From: an uncultured Prevotella sp.
Lineage (GTDB): Bacteria; Bacteroidota; Bacteroidia; Bacteroidales; Bacteroidaceae
Assembly (NCBI GenBank): GCA_934230115.1
Contig: CAKQEI010000006.1
Location: forward strand, 1 to 51,144
DNA: 51,144 bases
Reading direction: 5' to 3'
Made by a program: the position numbers and the translations under genes. Below the pieces are notes generated by a model. It worked only from the letters and a program-made list of their open reading frames with translations, was not told the DNA's origin and did no database searches. Below, in pieces: positions 27,363 through 37,388 of the stretch. Each line of letters starts with the position of its first letter. Position 1 is the stretch's first letter.

Positions 27363-30300
27363 TTACTTGAACATCATCTTATACTTTCTGCTCGTGCCGT
27401 CATTCAGTTCGATGCGAACTATCTGCACGCCAGATGTTATCTTAGTAGTCAGATGCTGCGAGCTGTCGGCTTGCACCTTGCTTATCTGGCTGCCACTGAG
27501 GTCGAGTATCTCGACACTACAGATGTTGGCAGCAGTCGACTGCACTACCAGCATTGAGCCTTCTTGCATTAAGCTGAGGTGATTATAAGGCTCGTTTGTT
27601 GTGTCATCAATGCTGTTGATGTTCTTGATGACAAATCGTCCCAACGACGACTCGGCGTTGGCTACAACCACTTGAGAGCCGAGAGGATAATCCTTGCCCA
27701 CCAGACAGTCATGCAGCATATACTCATTGGCATCGGTTCCTGGCATTGGCGTCACCTCAATACAGATGCTGTCCTTGCTGTTCAGGAATATTCCCAATGG
27801 AGTGATGTCGTGCAACGGCATGATGTCATAAGCATTGCTATTGCTAATGCCGAACACCTTGACATTCGCCCTAACCTCACTGTCCATAAGCGTGGCAACG
27901 GCAACATCATCATCTGGTGCATCCATTGGCAGCATCAAGAGCGAAGCCGACTTACTTCTGGTCTTCATACTCTCAACACATACACGCAAAGCCTTGGGTT
28001 TCTCGCCACTATCAGCCTCATCCTTGCCTGTTTCACCCTTATCAGCAGCTTTCTTTACGCCACCTATCATATCCGGGGTGAAGACAAGAAGCGCCTCTGT
28101 GCTTGCATCGCCATTAGTGTTGACATAGAACGACTGCATTGGCTCTATATTTGTCAAGCTACCCGTCGACACTATATTGTCGCCTACCTTGGTTATAGTC
28201 TGCTCGTCCTCTGGTGTCTCTACCCTTATACTACCCACATTGCTGTTGCCTTCAAAGAACTTCTTAATGTTGACACGACTCATAAATGGGTTGCCCATCA
28301 AGAATGTGTTGGTTGGCTCATCTGCCTTAAGCGTAATGGTGTATTGACTCTGACCTACATATACAGTTCGGTTCTCTGTTATATCCTCGCCACCTTGCTT
28401 GTATTTATACTCCAAAGTCTTGTTATCCTCGTTATCTTCCTCGTATACAAAGCGATATGCGTCCTCCACCTTCTTTGGCAGGGTCTCGTCACTCACTTTC
28501 TCCTGATCGTAGTCGGTATAGTAGAAGTACTTTGCGTGCTCCTTGGGCAGACGTATGCGGAATGGTTGAGCCTCGGGCAAAGAGCCATTGTCCACCCATA
28601 AGCCAAAGCCTTCGCCATAGCCATAAGGTCGTGCCACAGCATTGAAGTTGTGCGACCACTCGCCGTCCACCACACCAAGAGTCTCATCCTTCAAGACCAA
28701 GCCTCCCTTGCGGTTCTTCACAACTATCTTGCCTGTTACTGTTGTCTTCCAAAGACGCTGATATATACTCGGATCAAATCGGTTCTCCAGGCAGTTGCCT
28801 TCTGTCAGCGGCTCGAAGTATTTTGCCGAAGCATCCTTGGGTACAAACATGTCGCCTGTATACATCTGCTTAAGCGGTGCGCTAAGATTGTAGTAGCGGT
28901 TGGGCATAAGCTCCAACTCCACCCAAGCCTTGCGATAGTTGAGCGATGGAGTGTTGTCCACCGCCGAACGTGGCTCGAAGAAGATGTCCTTACAGCAGTA
29001 GTCAGCAGGCTGATTGACCGTTCCCAACACAGGGAATATCTTTGCATCCGACGATATGATAGCATTGGTGCAGCAATAGGGCGAACCGTTGCTCCAGTTG
29101 TCCCACTTGTTCCAGTCGGCTGTAGTAGCTGTAGTAAGCCAGCGTGTCTGCAATGGATGCACCTTGTATACTACCGACGAAAGTGGTGTGCCACTACCGT
29201 CAAAGAACGACAACTGATATTCGCCTGGCTCTACCGTGGTGTAGCTATACTGTATATTGTTGTAGGTATCGGATGTCGATTCTATCTCCACCACACCATT
29301 GGTGCCAGCATGCTTGTCGCCAAAGTATAGATAATACTTAGTACCCGTGTTGCCAGTTGCCGATACATTTACAATATCGCCCACGCACACACTATTAACC
29401 TTTATATCGTCAACGCCTGGCACACACGAGCAGTCGTCCTTGCAGTCGGGTATGCCATTGTTGTTGATGTCGCCACGCACAACCATTCCGTAGAACTTCT
29501 GCACCTTCAAGGCACCAACGATGTTTGCCACATCAAAGCGCACCTCATCGTATGTCATTTTGGGTTGGAAGAAGAGGATGTTTTTGTCACCATATCCAGC
29601 AACATCAGCACCAATTACACTCCAGTCGGTAAACTTCTCTCCCGTAGGCTTGCCGTCTCTATAGGTATACACTGTAAGCCAGTTGCCCACCTCCACAGCA
29701 GCAAGGAATGTTTTGTTGTCGATTACTATACCCAGCTGATGGTGATAGTCGAGCTTCCTGCCCATGCGCACAGCGATGGTCTGTCCTGTTCCCACAGTCA
29801 CAGTGTTGTTGATAGCCATATATGTGTCGAGGTCGTCGTCCACAAGATGGCTAAGATTGTCGTCCAGCGCAATGACAGCAACGCCTGCGCCAAACACGGT
29901 AGCATCGGCATTTATTGTGGTATGTGTATTCTTGTTGGACAACACCAGACTGCCACAAGCCAATGGCGACGAGCAATCTGCCGAAGCTTCCTCAATAAAG
30001 GCATAATATATACGAAGCTCGGAGCCACTAAGGTCAAGCACGCCACATTTCCATAGCTGTATCTCGTCCACCTGCATTGGCTTGTTCTTCACCATGTCAG
30101 GTATCTCAATAGAGTATCTTATCTTCTGCACTCTGTCGGCTCCAGCCACATCGGCACTAATGGCGTTGTTCTCGTCTATCAGATGTCTGTACACCTCCTT
30201 GCCTTCATGATAGCAACGTATCTGCAAGAACTGCAGCGCCTGAAGGTTGAGAACCTTGGCACTTGCCTCCACCACAAAGCCCACACGCTTAGGACTTACA

Positions 30301-32204
30301 CGCTGATTGTAGGCAACATCGTCCTCGCCTTCATACCTAACGGGATTGGCATCATACATCAGTCCCTGCTTGCGACGAACGCCAATGATGTGCAAATTGT
30401 CGGCAAGTCCCAAACCACCAACATATCTGGCGTATGTATTGGTGCTACTTGTCAAGATGTTCTCCTTATTCTCTGTCCACGAAATGGAAAGCAGCGCACC
30501 CGACGTGTCGTATATCTTCGAAATATCATACTGTGGTTCGCTGCCCTCGGTATTTACCATAGGTTTGCCACACTGATTGTCTTGTTCCAAGAATCCGCCC
30601 ACGGTTATTGTTGTCTCGTCGTAGCATCCGTCCTGCGCCGTGGCTCTGAATGTATATATGCCTGGCTCAAGATTGGTTACATTGCCGTCGGGTGTAACCT
30701 TTACATTGGTACTGGCAAGGATGTTCTTTGGAGATGGACCTATTGACCAGGCATCCACAAGCGTCCACGTAACGCTGACATGTTCGTTAGAGCGTAGTTT
30801 GAAAGATGTCTGCGTTGCACAAATATTGCTGCTTATCGTAGGATTGATGACACAACGGTGTGACACATCGGCTGGCGCCTTGACAAATCCATAGTGTATG
30901 CCTATTCCTCCCACATCGACACTTAGCACCGTGAGGAACCTTATCTCGCAGCCAGAGAATGGCACCTTCGACTTAACGCTAACCGTTCCCTTGCCTGCCT
31001 GTATAAGCGATAGACCCAATACCTGTGCTGATATAGTCTCCTCTTGCACCTTATTGCCATTGCGGTCGAATAGCAAGAGGCTTACCCATGCACCTGCCTT
31101 AAGCGTAAGCAGAGCATCCATTGTATAACAGTAGCCTACCTCCACACCTGCCTCAAAGGCTTCTGCCTTAGGGTCCATGGCATTGTTCATCATAAACTTG
31201 GCACCACCCTGGTAGCCAACGCTTAGGATTGGGGTTATGGTGGCGGCATCTTCAAGGTCGTCGTTAGTCATCTTCTTTACCTCTGAACTCACAAAGGGGA
31301 AAGGCAGACCAAGAAGCACGGCATTCCAACCCTTCATATTTATTTTTGTATCCAGCTTCTTCTCGCCGTCATAGAATGAGTTGTACTTCTGCACGCCGCC
31401 ATCGGTTATGGTAAACTCGTTGGCTTCGCCTACAAAGGCATACTTTACCTTATACAAATTGGCAACATCGGCTTGCACACCACCCGAGCAGTCGAGGCTT
31501 ATCTCGTCAAACAACCACTCGCTCTCGGCAGTAAGCATAGCACATACATCATTAGAGCCTGGTATCTGTAGCAACTTGAGCGTGAGTCCCGTACCGTCCT
31601 GACCCTCTCTTACGGGGCGTACACCAAGCAGATGACCATTGCGATAGAAACCTATGGACAATGCCTTGATTATCTCCAGACTCAACACGCTGCTGCCCGA
31701 ACCGGCAACAATGGCAAAACCTGCAACGGTGCCTCTGGCATAGTAGTTGTCCATATCCCTTATGCTCACCATAGGGTCTACGGTTACGCCCGCCTTAACC
31801 ACGGCATTTATCTCGGCATAGTTGTCCAGGTCCTCGTCGGTCATGGCTCCGAGGTTCTTTGCCCAGCTGGCTACACCCACAACATTGATAAGCTTGTTTA
31901 CGGTGCAGCTCTCGCCAGTCAGAGCACGACGGTTGCGCAGTCGGCGAAACTTCATATTGCCATACTTCTCATGATCCACAAAGTCGGCAAAGTTCTCATT
32001 AGGATTATCGGTTGGAAGGTCTTTCCAGTCGCTTGTCCAGATGGGTTTCTTGCAGTTTATAAACGAGTCGCGCGTTGCAACATCCTCAAAATAAGGATTG
32101 CTCAAGTCGTCTACTGGCTTCACTATCTTAGCCGACATTGGCATAGCAAGTAGCATAGCCAACAGCAAGTATATATATTTTCTGATAATAGAATGATGTT
32201 TCAT
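27363..32204 (-). CDS. Giant secreted surface protein with T9SS-type C-terminal domain (candidate fimbrial tip/adhesin)
   Basis: A 1613-residue exported protein. The signal peptide is residues 1-25 (IYLLLAMLLAMPMSA). Four related ~160-residue segments, probably beta-sandwiches, lie at about 110-265, 310-440, 590-740 and 770-910. They share D-L-D-x-Y and ligand-like strands (MTDEDLDNYAEINAVVKAG; LVDDDLDTYMAINNTVTVG). A PKD/SprB-like stretch with NLEPGIYTFRATAQDGC is near 450-540, and GDINNNGIPDCKDDCSC (911-927) looks like a calcium-binding thrombospondin-3-type loop. The last ~80 residues (VEILDLSGSQISK ... GVQIVRIELNDGTSRKYKMMFK) match the type A sorting domain for T9SS export. As last gene of the fimbrial operon it parallels P. 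gingivalis Mfa5, a T9SS-exported tip protein. Confidence 0.8.
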   Translation of the reverse strand: MKHHSIIRKYIYLLLAMLLAMPMSAKIVKPVDDLSNPYFEDVATRDSFINCKKPIWTSDWKDLPTDNPNENFADFVDHEKYGNMKFRRLRNRRALTGESCTVNKLINVVGVASWAKNLGAMTDEDLDNYAEINAVVKAGVTVDPMVSIRDMDNYYARGTVAGFAIVAGSGSSVLSLEIIKALSIGFYRNGHLLGVRPVREGQDGTGLTLKLLQIPGSNDVCAMLTAESEWLFDEISLDCSGGVQADVANLYKVKYAFVGEANEFTITDGGVQKYNSFYDGEKKLDTKINMKGWNAVLLGLPFPFVSSEVKKMTNDDLEDAATITPILSVGYQGGAKFMMNNAMDPKAEAFEAGVEVGYCYTMDALLTLKAGAWVSLLLFDRNGNKVQEETISAQVLGLSLIQAGKGTVSVKSKVPFSGCEIRFLTVLSVDVGGIGIHYGFVKAPADVSHRCVINPTISSNICATQTSFKLRSNEHVSVTWTLVDAWSIGPSPKNILASTNVKVTPDGNVTNLEPGIYTFRATAQDGCYDETTITVGGFLEQDNQCGKPMVNTEGSEPQYDISKIYDTSGALLSISWTENKENILTSSTNTYARYVGGLGLADNLHIIGVRRKQGLMYDANPVRYEGEDDVAYNQRVSPKRVGFVVEASAKVLNLQALQFLQIRCYHEGKEVYRHLIDENNAISADVAGADRVQKIRYSIEIPDMVKNKPMQVDEIQLWKCGVLDLSGSELRIYYAFIEEASADCSSPLACGSLVLSNKNTHTTINADATVFGAGVAVIALDDNLSHLVDDDLDTYMAINNTVTVGTGQTIAVRMGRKLDYHHQLGIVIDNKTFLAAVEVGNWLTVYTYRDGKPTGEKFTDWSVIGADVAGYGDKNILFFQPKMTYDEVRFDVANIVGALKVQKFYGMVVRGDINNNGIPDCKDDCSCVPGVDDIKVNSVCVGDIVNVSATGNTGTKYYLYFGDKHAGTNGVVEIESTSDTYNNIQYSYTTVEPGEYQLSFFDGSGTPLSSVVYKVHPLQTRWLTTATTADWNKWDNWSNGSPYCCTNAIISSDAKIFPVLGTVNQPADYCCKDIFFEPRSAVDNTPSLNYRKAWVELELMPNRYYNLSAPLKQMYTGDMFVPKDASAKYFEPLTEGNCLENRFDPSIYQRLWKTTVTGKIVVKNRKGGLVLKDETLGVVDGEWSHNFNAVARPYGYGEGFGLWVDNGSLPEAQPFRIRLPKEHAKYFYYTDYDQEKVSDETLPKKVEDAYRFVYEEDNEDNKTLEYKYKQGGEDITENRTVYVGQSQYTITLKADEPTNTFLMGNPFMSRVNIKKFFEGNSNVGSIRVETPEDEQTITKVGDNIVSTGSLTNIEPMQSFYVNTNGDASTEALLVFTPDMIGGVKKAADKGETGKDEADSGEKPKALRVCVESMKTRSKSASLLMLPMDAPDDDVAVATLMDSEVRANVKVFGISNSNAYDIMPLHDITPLGIFLNSKDSICIEVTPMPGTDANEYMLHDCLVGKDYPLGSQVVVANAESSLGRFVIKNINSIDDTTNEPYNHLSLMQEGSMLVVQSTAANICSVEILDLSGSQISKVQADSSQHLTTKITSGVQIVRIELNDGTSRKYKMMFK

Positions 32205-32248
32205 AATTCTGTTATTATCTTTTATTGTTGCATTGAGAGTAGCCAGCC

Positions 32249-33622
32249 TTAGTTCAATAGATGGTCGCGATCAAAAAGCTTTCCTGTCTCATCATCATAC
32301 GTCAAGACATACTTATGATTGCGCTTAAGATAGAACACATCGTCCAAGGCATCCACCTCTACTACACCTGTGGCTCCTCCTGCCGACACCACATCCTGAG
32401 CCTTTACTTGTCCGTTAACAACGTAAGGCGTATTATCGTCATAGCCCACTCTCACAGCAATATGAGTCTTGGCAGGTAGCAGGTATGCCTTGAGCTTTAT
32501 CATAGAGCCAAGACTCTCGCTCTTGGCATCATGATAAGCCACAGCGGTATAGGTTCCAGTGTTAGAATACCTTGACACCGGCTCGCTACCCTTCTTGAAG
32601 TCGTCGTAGCTGGTAAGACTTACCTTTGTAAGCACATTGTCGGCAAGCAAGCAATACCACTGGGGTGTGGCTTTATCCTTCTTTACATTCTTGATGTTTA
32701 CCTCCACCTCTGCCATGCCTCTATATAGAGTGCCAACGAGGGAGGTCTTATTTTCTCCTTCGCCCACATACTTGCTATGACTGAATACGGGGTTCATTGT
32801 GACATCGCCCTTGGTGTAGATGGTGCCATAGAACAACTGCGGTATAACGGTTAGACGTCTACTTAGGTGCTTTCCGTTTGTAGGCGAATAAGAATAATGT
32901 GTCAAGCCTGTCACTCGCAGATAGGCTGCCCAACAGTTTGTGTCGTCGGTCTTCTTCTCCGGATTCAGCAATGCCGTAAATGTTGCGCAGAATTCGCTGT
33001 ATTTTGTGCCTGGCTTTAGGTTGAGCATATCGTCGCTCATCGCTATATTGCTTCCATAATAAGGATAGGGCCACTTCTCGTTCTTCTTATAAGCAATAGC
33101 CACAATGCGATACTCGAAACCCGGACTCATGGCAAACTGTCCCTTAGCCACACGATGCTTGTGTGGAGAAAAGGGATAGAATATGTCGTTGCGGTCTTCC
33201 TCTGTGAAGGTTGTTAGCTCTATCCTATTGTTGGGGTCATACTCAAATGGATTGGTTTCTGTTCCTTCTGCTTTAGAGTTGTCGGGTTCGTCCTCAACCA
33301 TCTGCTCTCTACGTCTAAAGGCTATCACCCTTACAACGTCTATGCTCGAAGTCTCGGCTATGCCGTCATCGGTGCCGCTCGATTCGGAACCTGCTCCTGG
33401 AGGCGCCACACGTGTAAAGCCGGCAGCTTGCTCGTTCTCGCCATATCCGCCCAATGCTATTGTTATGGGTACCAATTTCTCGCCTTCTGTAGGTTGCTCT
33501 GTATTGGCACCTCCAGTGTCTGACAGCACGTCGTCGTTGCCACATCCCGCCATAGCGGACAGAAGGAGGCATACGACTGCTGCCATTATTGGCTTGCGTA
33601 TGCTATATAGAGATGTCTGCAT
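32249..33622 (-). CDS. Fimbrial accessory lipoprotein (fimbrillin-like)
   Basis: A 457-residue lipoprotein: signal sequence with lipobox SAMAGC (Cys at about residue 27) and then a Thr/Glu-rich linker. The body has the FimA/Mfa pattern of an N-terminal beta domain with a Tyr/Arg-rich fimbrillin style (VPITIALGGYGENEQAAGFTRVAPP; the TRV could be an Arg-type processing site) and later strands such as YSPTNGKHLSRRLTVIPQLFYG and AEVEVNIKNVKKDKATPQWY. It ends HKYVLTYDDETGKLFDRDHLLN. It lies between the giant surface protein and another lipoprotein on one strand, gaps of 44 and 17 bases. Likely a minor subunit of the fimbria; precise role not readable. Confidence 0.68.
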   Translation of the reverse strand: MQTSLYSIRKPIMAAVVCLLLSAMAGCGNDDVLSDTGGANTEQPTEGEKLVPITIALGGYGENEQAAGFTRVAPPGAGSESSGTDDGIAETSSIDVVRVIAFRRREQMVEDEPDNSKAEGTETNPFEYDPNNRIELTTFTEEDRNDIFYPFSPHKHRVAKGQFAMSPGFEYRIVAIAYKKNEKWPYPYYGSNIAMSDDMLNLKPGTKYSEFCATFTALLNPEKKTDDTNCWAAYLRVTGLTHYSYSPTNGKHLSRRLTVIPQLFYGTIYTKGDVTMNPVFSHSKYVGEGENKTSLVGTLYRGMAEVEVNIKNVKKDKATPQWYCLLADNVLTKVSLTSYDDFKKGSEPVSRYSNTGTYTAVAYHDAKSESLGSMIKLKAYLLPAKTHIAVRVGYDDNTPYVVNGQVKAQDVVSAGGATGVVEVDALDDVFYLKRNHKYVLTYDDETGKLFDRDHLLN

Positions 33623-33639
33623 ATATCGTATATATTGTA

Positions 33640-34935
33640 TTATTCGGTTGTAAAATCGTGTCGCTTCTCAAAGGCAGGCTCTATGTCGATGGTCATATCC
33701 ACCATTATAGGCTCATAATGCTTCTTGAGGTCGTAGGGATTGTCTGACTTCAGGCTTTTGCCGCCTAAGCTATATAGATGATTTGCCTCGATAGCAAACT
33801 TCAGTTTGTTGCCAGCCCCAGTCGACTTCTTTATATTGTCAAATCGCTCGTGTGTGCCGTCAGAGTAGCGCAGCATAAACGTAACTTCCGACTTGTCCAC
33901 ATTCTTGCTTTCTCCCATCGACTCAATGGGTGTAGGCATAAGGAAGTTGCTTATCATATAGCTGTCCTCGCTCCAACCCTTCTCTGTGTCTTCCGGGCGT
34001 CTGAACACTTGCTCTGTAGCATCTATGGTCCAACCTTTGGCTGCTGTGAGGTCTATCTCGCCCAATGTGCGATAGCTTAGAGGTATAGTGCCGTCAGGTG
34101 CAACTTTCGAGTTTATTAGTGTCTCGGTGTCTATGCCTGTCACCACAACCGATAGTTTGGTAGGAGTAAATAGTGTACTTGCAGCAGAGGTGTTAGCCTC
34201 AACCAATGTCGGTATATTCTTGACGTATACCATCAGTCCAGCCACATTGCGTGTGGCAGGCAATATGCAGTTGAAGCATTCGTTGCCCTTCTCTATAAGT
34301 ATAGGAGTGTCCACCTTTGTATCTTCGTTTTGCAGATGTCCCGAGAAGAACTCGGTACACTTTAGCGTTGCCGTAGCTGTAGAGGGCAATGCTGTTGACT
34401 TGATACCAATCTTGGCATCCTGCAATGTGGTTATATCTTGAGTAAAGTCTGGTTGGTCCAGCACTTTACCGTTGTTGTCGGCGTATTTGTCGTCTCTTCC
34501 TATAGCCAAAAACTGATAGTAGTAGCCTGGAGGGAGAGGTGTGGTAAGTTCAAACGAATGAACCTCGGGGTTGTTGTTGTGTTTGGCAGGATAATAAGGT
34601 TGCTTATTATCAAAGGCTGTTACGGAGTAATAGGTGTTGCCCGTAGCCTTTAGGTCGTCTGGTATATAATAGGTATAGGCTTCGTCGCCAGTAGCTGTAT
34701 TGTTCTTATCACGACGAAATACATAGAGGCGCATATCGTTCACTTGCTGCGCTCCGTCCCATACGTTAAGTTCTCTCGACGCAATACCTCCGCTAACACC
34801 CACCTTCATATTCACCGTTACGGCACGTGTACCGTCAGGGTTGGGCATAAGCGTATCGTTGCTTGCATTGCAGCTTGCCAACAGACAGGCAGCAAGACTG
34901 ATGTATAAATTGTATTGTATCGATTTTATAAACAT
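33640..34935 (-). CDS. Fimbrial accessory lipoprotein (fimbrillin family)
   Basis: A 431-residue lipoprotein with lipobox LLASC (Cys22) and an early TRAVTVNMKVGVSGG, where Arg37 is placed like the gingipain-type cleavage sites of FimA-family pilins. Two beta-rich domains follow; the first has NDMRLYVFRRDK and YYQFLAIGRDDKY, typical fimbrillin strands, and the second has AGLMVYVKNIP and SDGTHERFDNIKKSTGAGNKLKFAIEANHLYSLG. The end HYEPIMVDMTIDIEPAFEKRHDFTTE differs from the fimA product. It follows the major fimbrillin after a 102-bp gap carrying a strong hairpin and is likely a minor/accessory subunit. Confidence 0.75.
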   Translation of the reverse strand: MFIKSIQYNLYISLAACLLASCNASNDTLMPNPDGTRAVTVNMKVGVSGGIASRELNVWDGAQQVNDMRLYVFRRDKNNTATGDEAYTYYIPDDLKATGNTYYSVTAFDNKQPYYPAKHNNNPEVHSFELTTPLPPGYYYQFLAIGRDDKYADNNGKVLDQPDFTQDITTLQDAKIGIKSTALPSTATATLKCTEFFSGHLQNEDTKVDTPILIEKGNECFNCILPATRNVAGLMVYVKNIPTLVEANTSAASTLFTPTKLSVVVTGIDTETLINSKVAPDGTIPLSYRTLGEIDLTAAKGWTIDATEQVFRRPEDTEKGWSEDSYMISNFLMPTPIESMGESKNVDKSEVTFMLRYSDGTHERFDNIKKSTGAGNKLKFAIEANHLYSLGGKSLKSDNPYDLKKHYEPIMVDMTIDIEPAFEKRHDFTTE

Positions 34936-34970
34936 ATAATTCTTAGTGAATGATTGGGCAATAATTGAAT

Positions 34971-34999
34971 AGCGGTACGGCCCTTTGAGCCGTACCGCT
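34971..34999 (-). other. Intra-operon hairpin after the fimbrillin gene
   Basis: AGCGGTACGG (34971-34980) pairs exactly with CCGTACCGCT (34990-34999), 9-base loop, 38 bases downstream of the fimbrillin stop on the minus strand. No strong T-run follows. It may stabilise the fimbrillin mRNA end or cause partial termination, raising major over minor subunit output. Confidence 0.7.
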
Positions 35000-35037
35000 C
35001 TGACAATTAGTATTATATAATATATTGTTTGCGTATA

Positions 35038-36423
35038 TTACTCTATCTCCATCTGGTGGATAGTCTCCCAGTTGTCATTAACCTTCAATACAAGGTTCTG
35101 ACCCTTTGAGAGGTCCTCTGGCTGATCTGGACCAGGAGTTGGAGGTGTTACAGGATCTGGGTCTGGATCTGGTTTACCAGGCTCTGGCTTAGTATCCTGT
35201 GTAGTCTTAACACCAAGGTTGTACATGTGGTTACGAACAACGTTGAAGATAGAATTGCTCGTGTCTACTTCACCTTTACTTGGATCAGTATTATGGTCAG
35301 GAATTGTAACGTTCCATACCTTTATAATGTGCTCTTCTGAAGCGCCTGCAGACTTACCCATCAACTGAAGCTCCATTGTTACCTTGCCACCTTCAAACTT
35401 AAACGGAACGATGAACTTACCTGCAAATACAGAACCTTCGAGCATAGAAGCCTTTATAGATGAAGGACGAGTCCAGTTATCTGCATTTACATCATAATCA
35501 GCCTTACCCAAGAAACCATCACCACTCTTATCACCATTAGGGAACCAATCTTTCAAATTAATTGAATAGAGCACGAAAGCATCAGAGCCATCGCTGAACT
35601 TAGCGTCAGATGTAGGAGCTGAAGCTGAAGCTGAACCATTAACAGCATACTTAATAACGCTACCAGTTTCACCTGATGCAGTAAATGTGCTATTGAAATT
35701 GTTGAATTTCAACACATCATTCTTCTTTCTCATAACAAGACGAAGACTTGTAGCCTCAACACCATCGATGTGTGCAGGGATATTGGTAAAGTAGCCGAAA
35801 CCACCCGCTACCTGACGATGCAGAGTTACAGCAGCACCAATCTCACCATCAGCCTTGTTAGAAACATTCTTATCGCTGATTGTAAGGTCTGCCTCACCTG
35901 CAAACACTTCCTCTGCATCCTTGCCTGCAGCCAATGTTGCTGTGATGTCAGAGTAAGTAGTCGCCTTAAGTGTTGCACTTGCAACATTATTTTCGCCCAT
36001 CTTGAATGTGTAGTCGGTCTTTATTGCATCAGTATCATAGTAACCAATAGCTACAATCTTGTAGGCTCCATCATCCAACTTATCATCACCCTTCAAAGTG
36101 ATAGTGAGACGACGACCATGACCATTTGTTGTATACTCAAGGCTCTTAGTCCAGTCAATAGTATTCTGGCTGTCATAAGCAATCGTCTTGTCGGTTGTGT
36201 TATAAACCAAAACACGTACCTTGTTGATAGCCTGCAAAGCTGCCGACGAATACAATGGACGGCCAGCACGTGTCTGCAAGCCATCACCGCTGCTTGCTAC
36301 CTGCAATACGATCTGCTGTGCAGAGTTGTCCTGTGCAACATCGTTGTTCAAGGCATCGTCGCTGCTACATGCACTGAACAGGAATGTACCTGCTGCAAGT
36401 GCCATAAATAAACTTTTCTTCAT
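35038..36423 (-). CDS. Major fimbrillin, FimA/Mfa1 family
   Basis: A 461-residue lipoprotein precursor: lipobox FSACS (Cys19), then a linker with TRAGRP (Arg52/Arg55), the position where FimA-family pilins are cut by an Arg-specific protease before donor-strand assembly. The body shows the fimbrillin pattern (INKVRVLVYNTTDKTIAYD, YKIVAIGYYDTDA, VTLHRQVAGGFGYFTNIPAHIDG, IFNVVRNHMYNLGVK, where VRNHxYxL is typical). A Pro/Asp linker (KPDPDPDPVTPPTPGPDQP) leads to a terminal strand LVLKVNDNWETIHQMEIE, a likely donor strand. The upstream neighbour is the FimB-type anchor, so it is the main shaft subunit candidate. Lower GC than the housekeeping genes. Confidence 0.85.
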   Translation of the reverse strand: MKKSLFMALAAGTFLFSACSSDDALNNDVAQDNSAQQIVLQVASSGDGLQTRAGRPLYSSAALQAINKVRVLVYNTTDKTIAYDSQNTIDWTKSLEYTTNGHGRRLTITLKGDDKLDDGAYKIVAIGYYDTDAIKTDYTFKMGENNVASATLKATTYSDITATLAAGKDAEEVFAGEADLTISDKNVSNKADGEIGAAVTLHRQVAGGFGYFTNIPAHIDGVEATSLRLVMRKKNDVLKFNNFNSTFTASGETGSVIKYAVNGSASASAPTSDAKFSDGSDAFVLYSINLKDWFPNGDKSGDGFLGKADYDVNADNWTRPSSIKASMLEGSVFAGKFIVPFKFEGGKVTMELQLMGKSAGASEEHIIKVWNVTIPDHNTDPSKGEVDTSNSIFNVVRNHMYNLGVKTTQDTKPEPGKPDPDPDPVTPPTPGPDQPEDLSKGQNLVLKVNDNWETIHQMEIE

Positions 36424-36470
36424 AATTAAAACTTTGTTGTTACGTAATAAAATTATTATTATATATCTTA

Positions 36471-37367
36471 TTAATCTAATATCATGCCGTGTACAACCTC
36501 CCAGTTGTCGTTCACCTTGATGTATATATAGAACTTGTCCTCCTCCTTGTTGAAGACATACTTCAGCATAGTTATCTTGTTGCGCTCCAAGCTTATCTTC
36601 ACATCGTCTGGTGTAAGCTGCAAGTTGCCGGAGCCGTTGTTAGCCTTAACGAAGTTTACGTCAAGCACCGTTCCGCCTGTCACTATTGAAGGAGCCATAT
36701 ATGTGGCTGTCTTTATAAGAGACGTCGAGGCGATGGCTACCTTGTTGCATACGCTTGCCTCGTCAGAATACTCGAAGTTGGCGTTCACCTTGCCATAAAG
36801 GTTGTTGGCATCTATATCCACCATATCGAAGTTGTCGGGCAGATTCTCTGCCAGTACAACAAGCTTGCCTTTGATGCGTTCCATCTCCAAGGTATAGTCG
36901 TAATTGTAGGCGTCGTACACCAAGGTTGCGTTAAGCAGATAGACATCGTTGCCCTGTGCCTTGTCAGGATGAATGAGCATCGAGAGCCTGTCGTCGCTTA
37001 GTTGCGACAGCTCGTCCAGTCCGCCCCATACTGTAAGTATATACTTGCCGTGCGGCAGACATGGGCAGAAGTCTATAGCCACGGTCTTGCCGTCGCCCTC
37101 TACATTGAACACCCCCTGCTCCTCAACCACCTCGCCCGTCTTGGCATCGCGCAACATATAGAACAATGTAGGCACATACTTGTTGAAGGCAAGGTCGTCG
37201 GCAAGACGCTCCTCGGGCACCGTCTGGTCCACATTAAAGTAGTTCTTGTCCTTTACGCCTATCTCCACACGCAGTGGTGGACAATCCTCCAGCTGATCCC
37301 TGATGCACGAGGCAAGTGTAGGCGCAACCAGCAGCACAAGCAATATATTCTTAAGCGATATATTCAT
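36471..37367 (-). CDS. FimB/Mfa2 family fimbrial anchor lipoprotein
   Basis: A 298-residue lipoprotein with lipobox LASC (Cys21) and the start CIRDQLEDCPPLRVEIGVKDKNYF, typical of the FimB/Mfa2 family, which anchors the fimbria in the outer membrane and limits its length. Further family hallmarks: TLFYMLRDAKTGEVVEEQ, LPHGKYILTVWGGLDE, DYTLEMERIKGKLVVLAENLPD. It ends IYIKVNDNWEVVHGMILD, nearly the same terminal strand as the FimA-type product next door. It precedes the fimbrillin gene by 47 bases and follows the DUF3868 gene by 21. Confidence 0.85.
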   Translation of the reverse strand: MNISLKNILLVLLVAPTLASCIRDQLEDCPPLRVEIGVKDKNYFNVDQTVPEERLADDLAFNKYVPTLFYMLRDAKTGEVVEEQGVFNVEGDGKTVAIDFCPCLPHGKYILTVWGGLDELSQLSDDRLSMLIHPDKAQGNDVYLLNATLVYDAYNYDYTLEMERIKGKLVVLAENLPDNFDMVDIDANNLYGKVNANFEYSDEASVCNKVAIASTSLIKTATYMAPSIVTGGTVLDVNFVKANNGSGNLQLTPDDVKISLERNKITMLKYVFNKEEDKFYIYIKVNDNWEVVHGMILD

Positions 37368-37388
37368 TTTCTCGTATTATCCTTTCTC

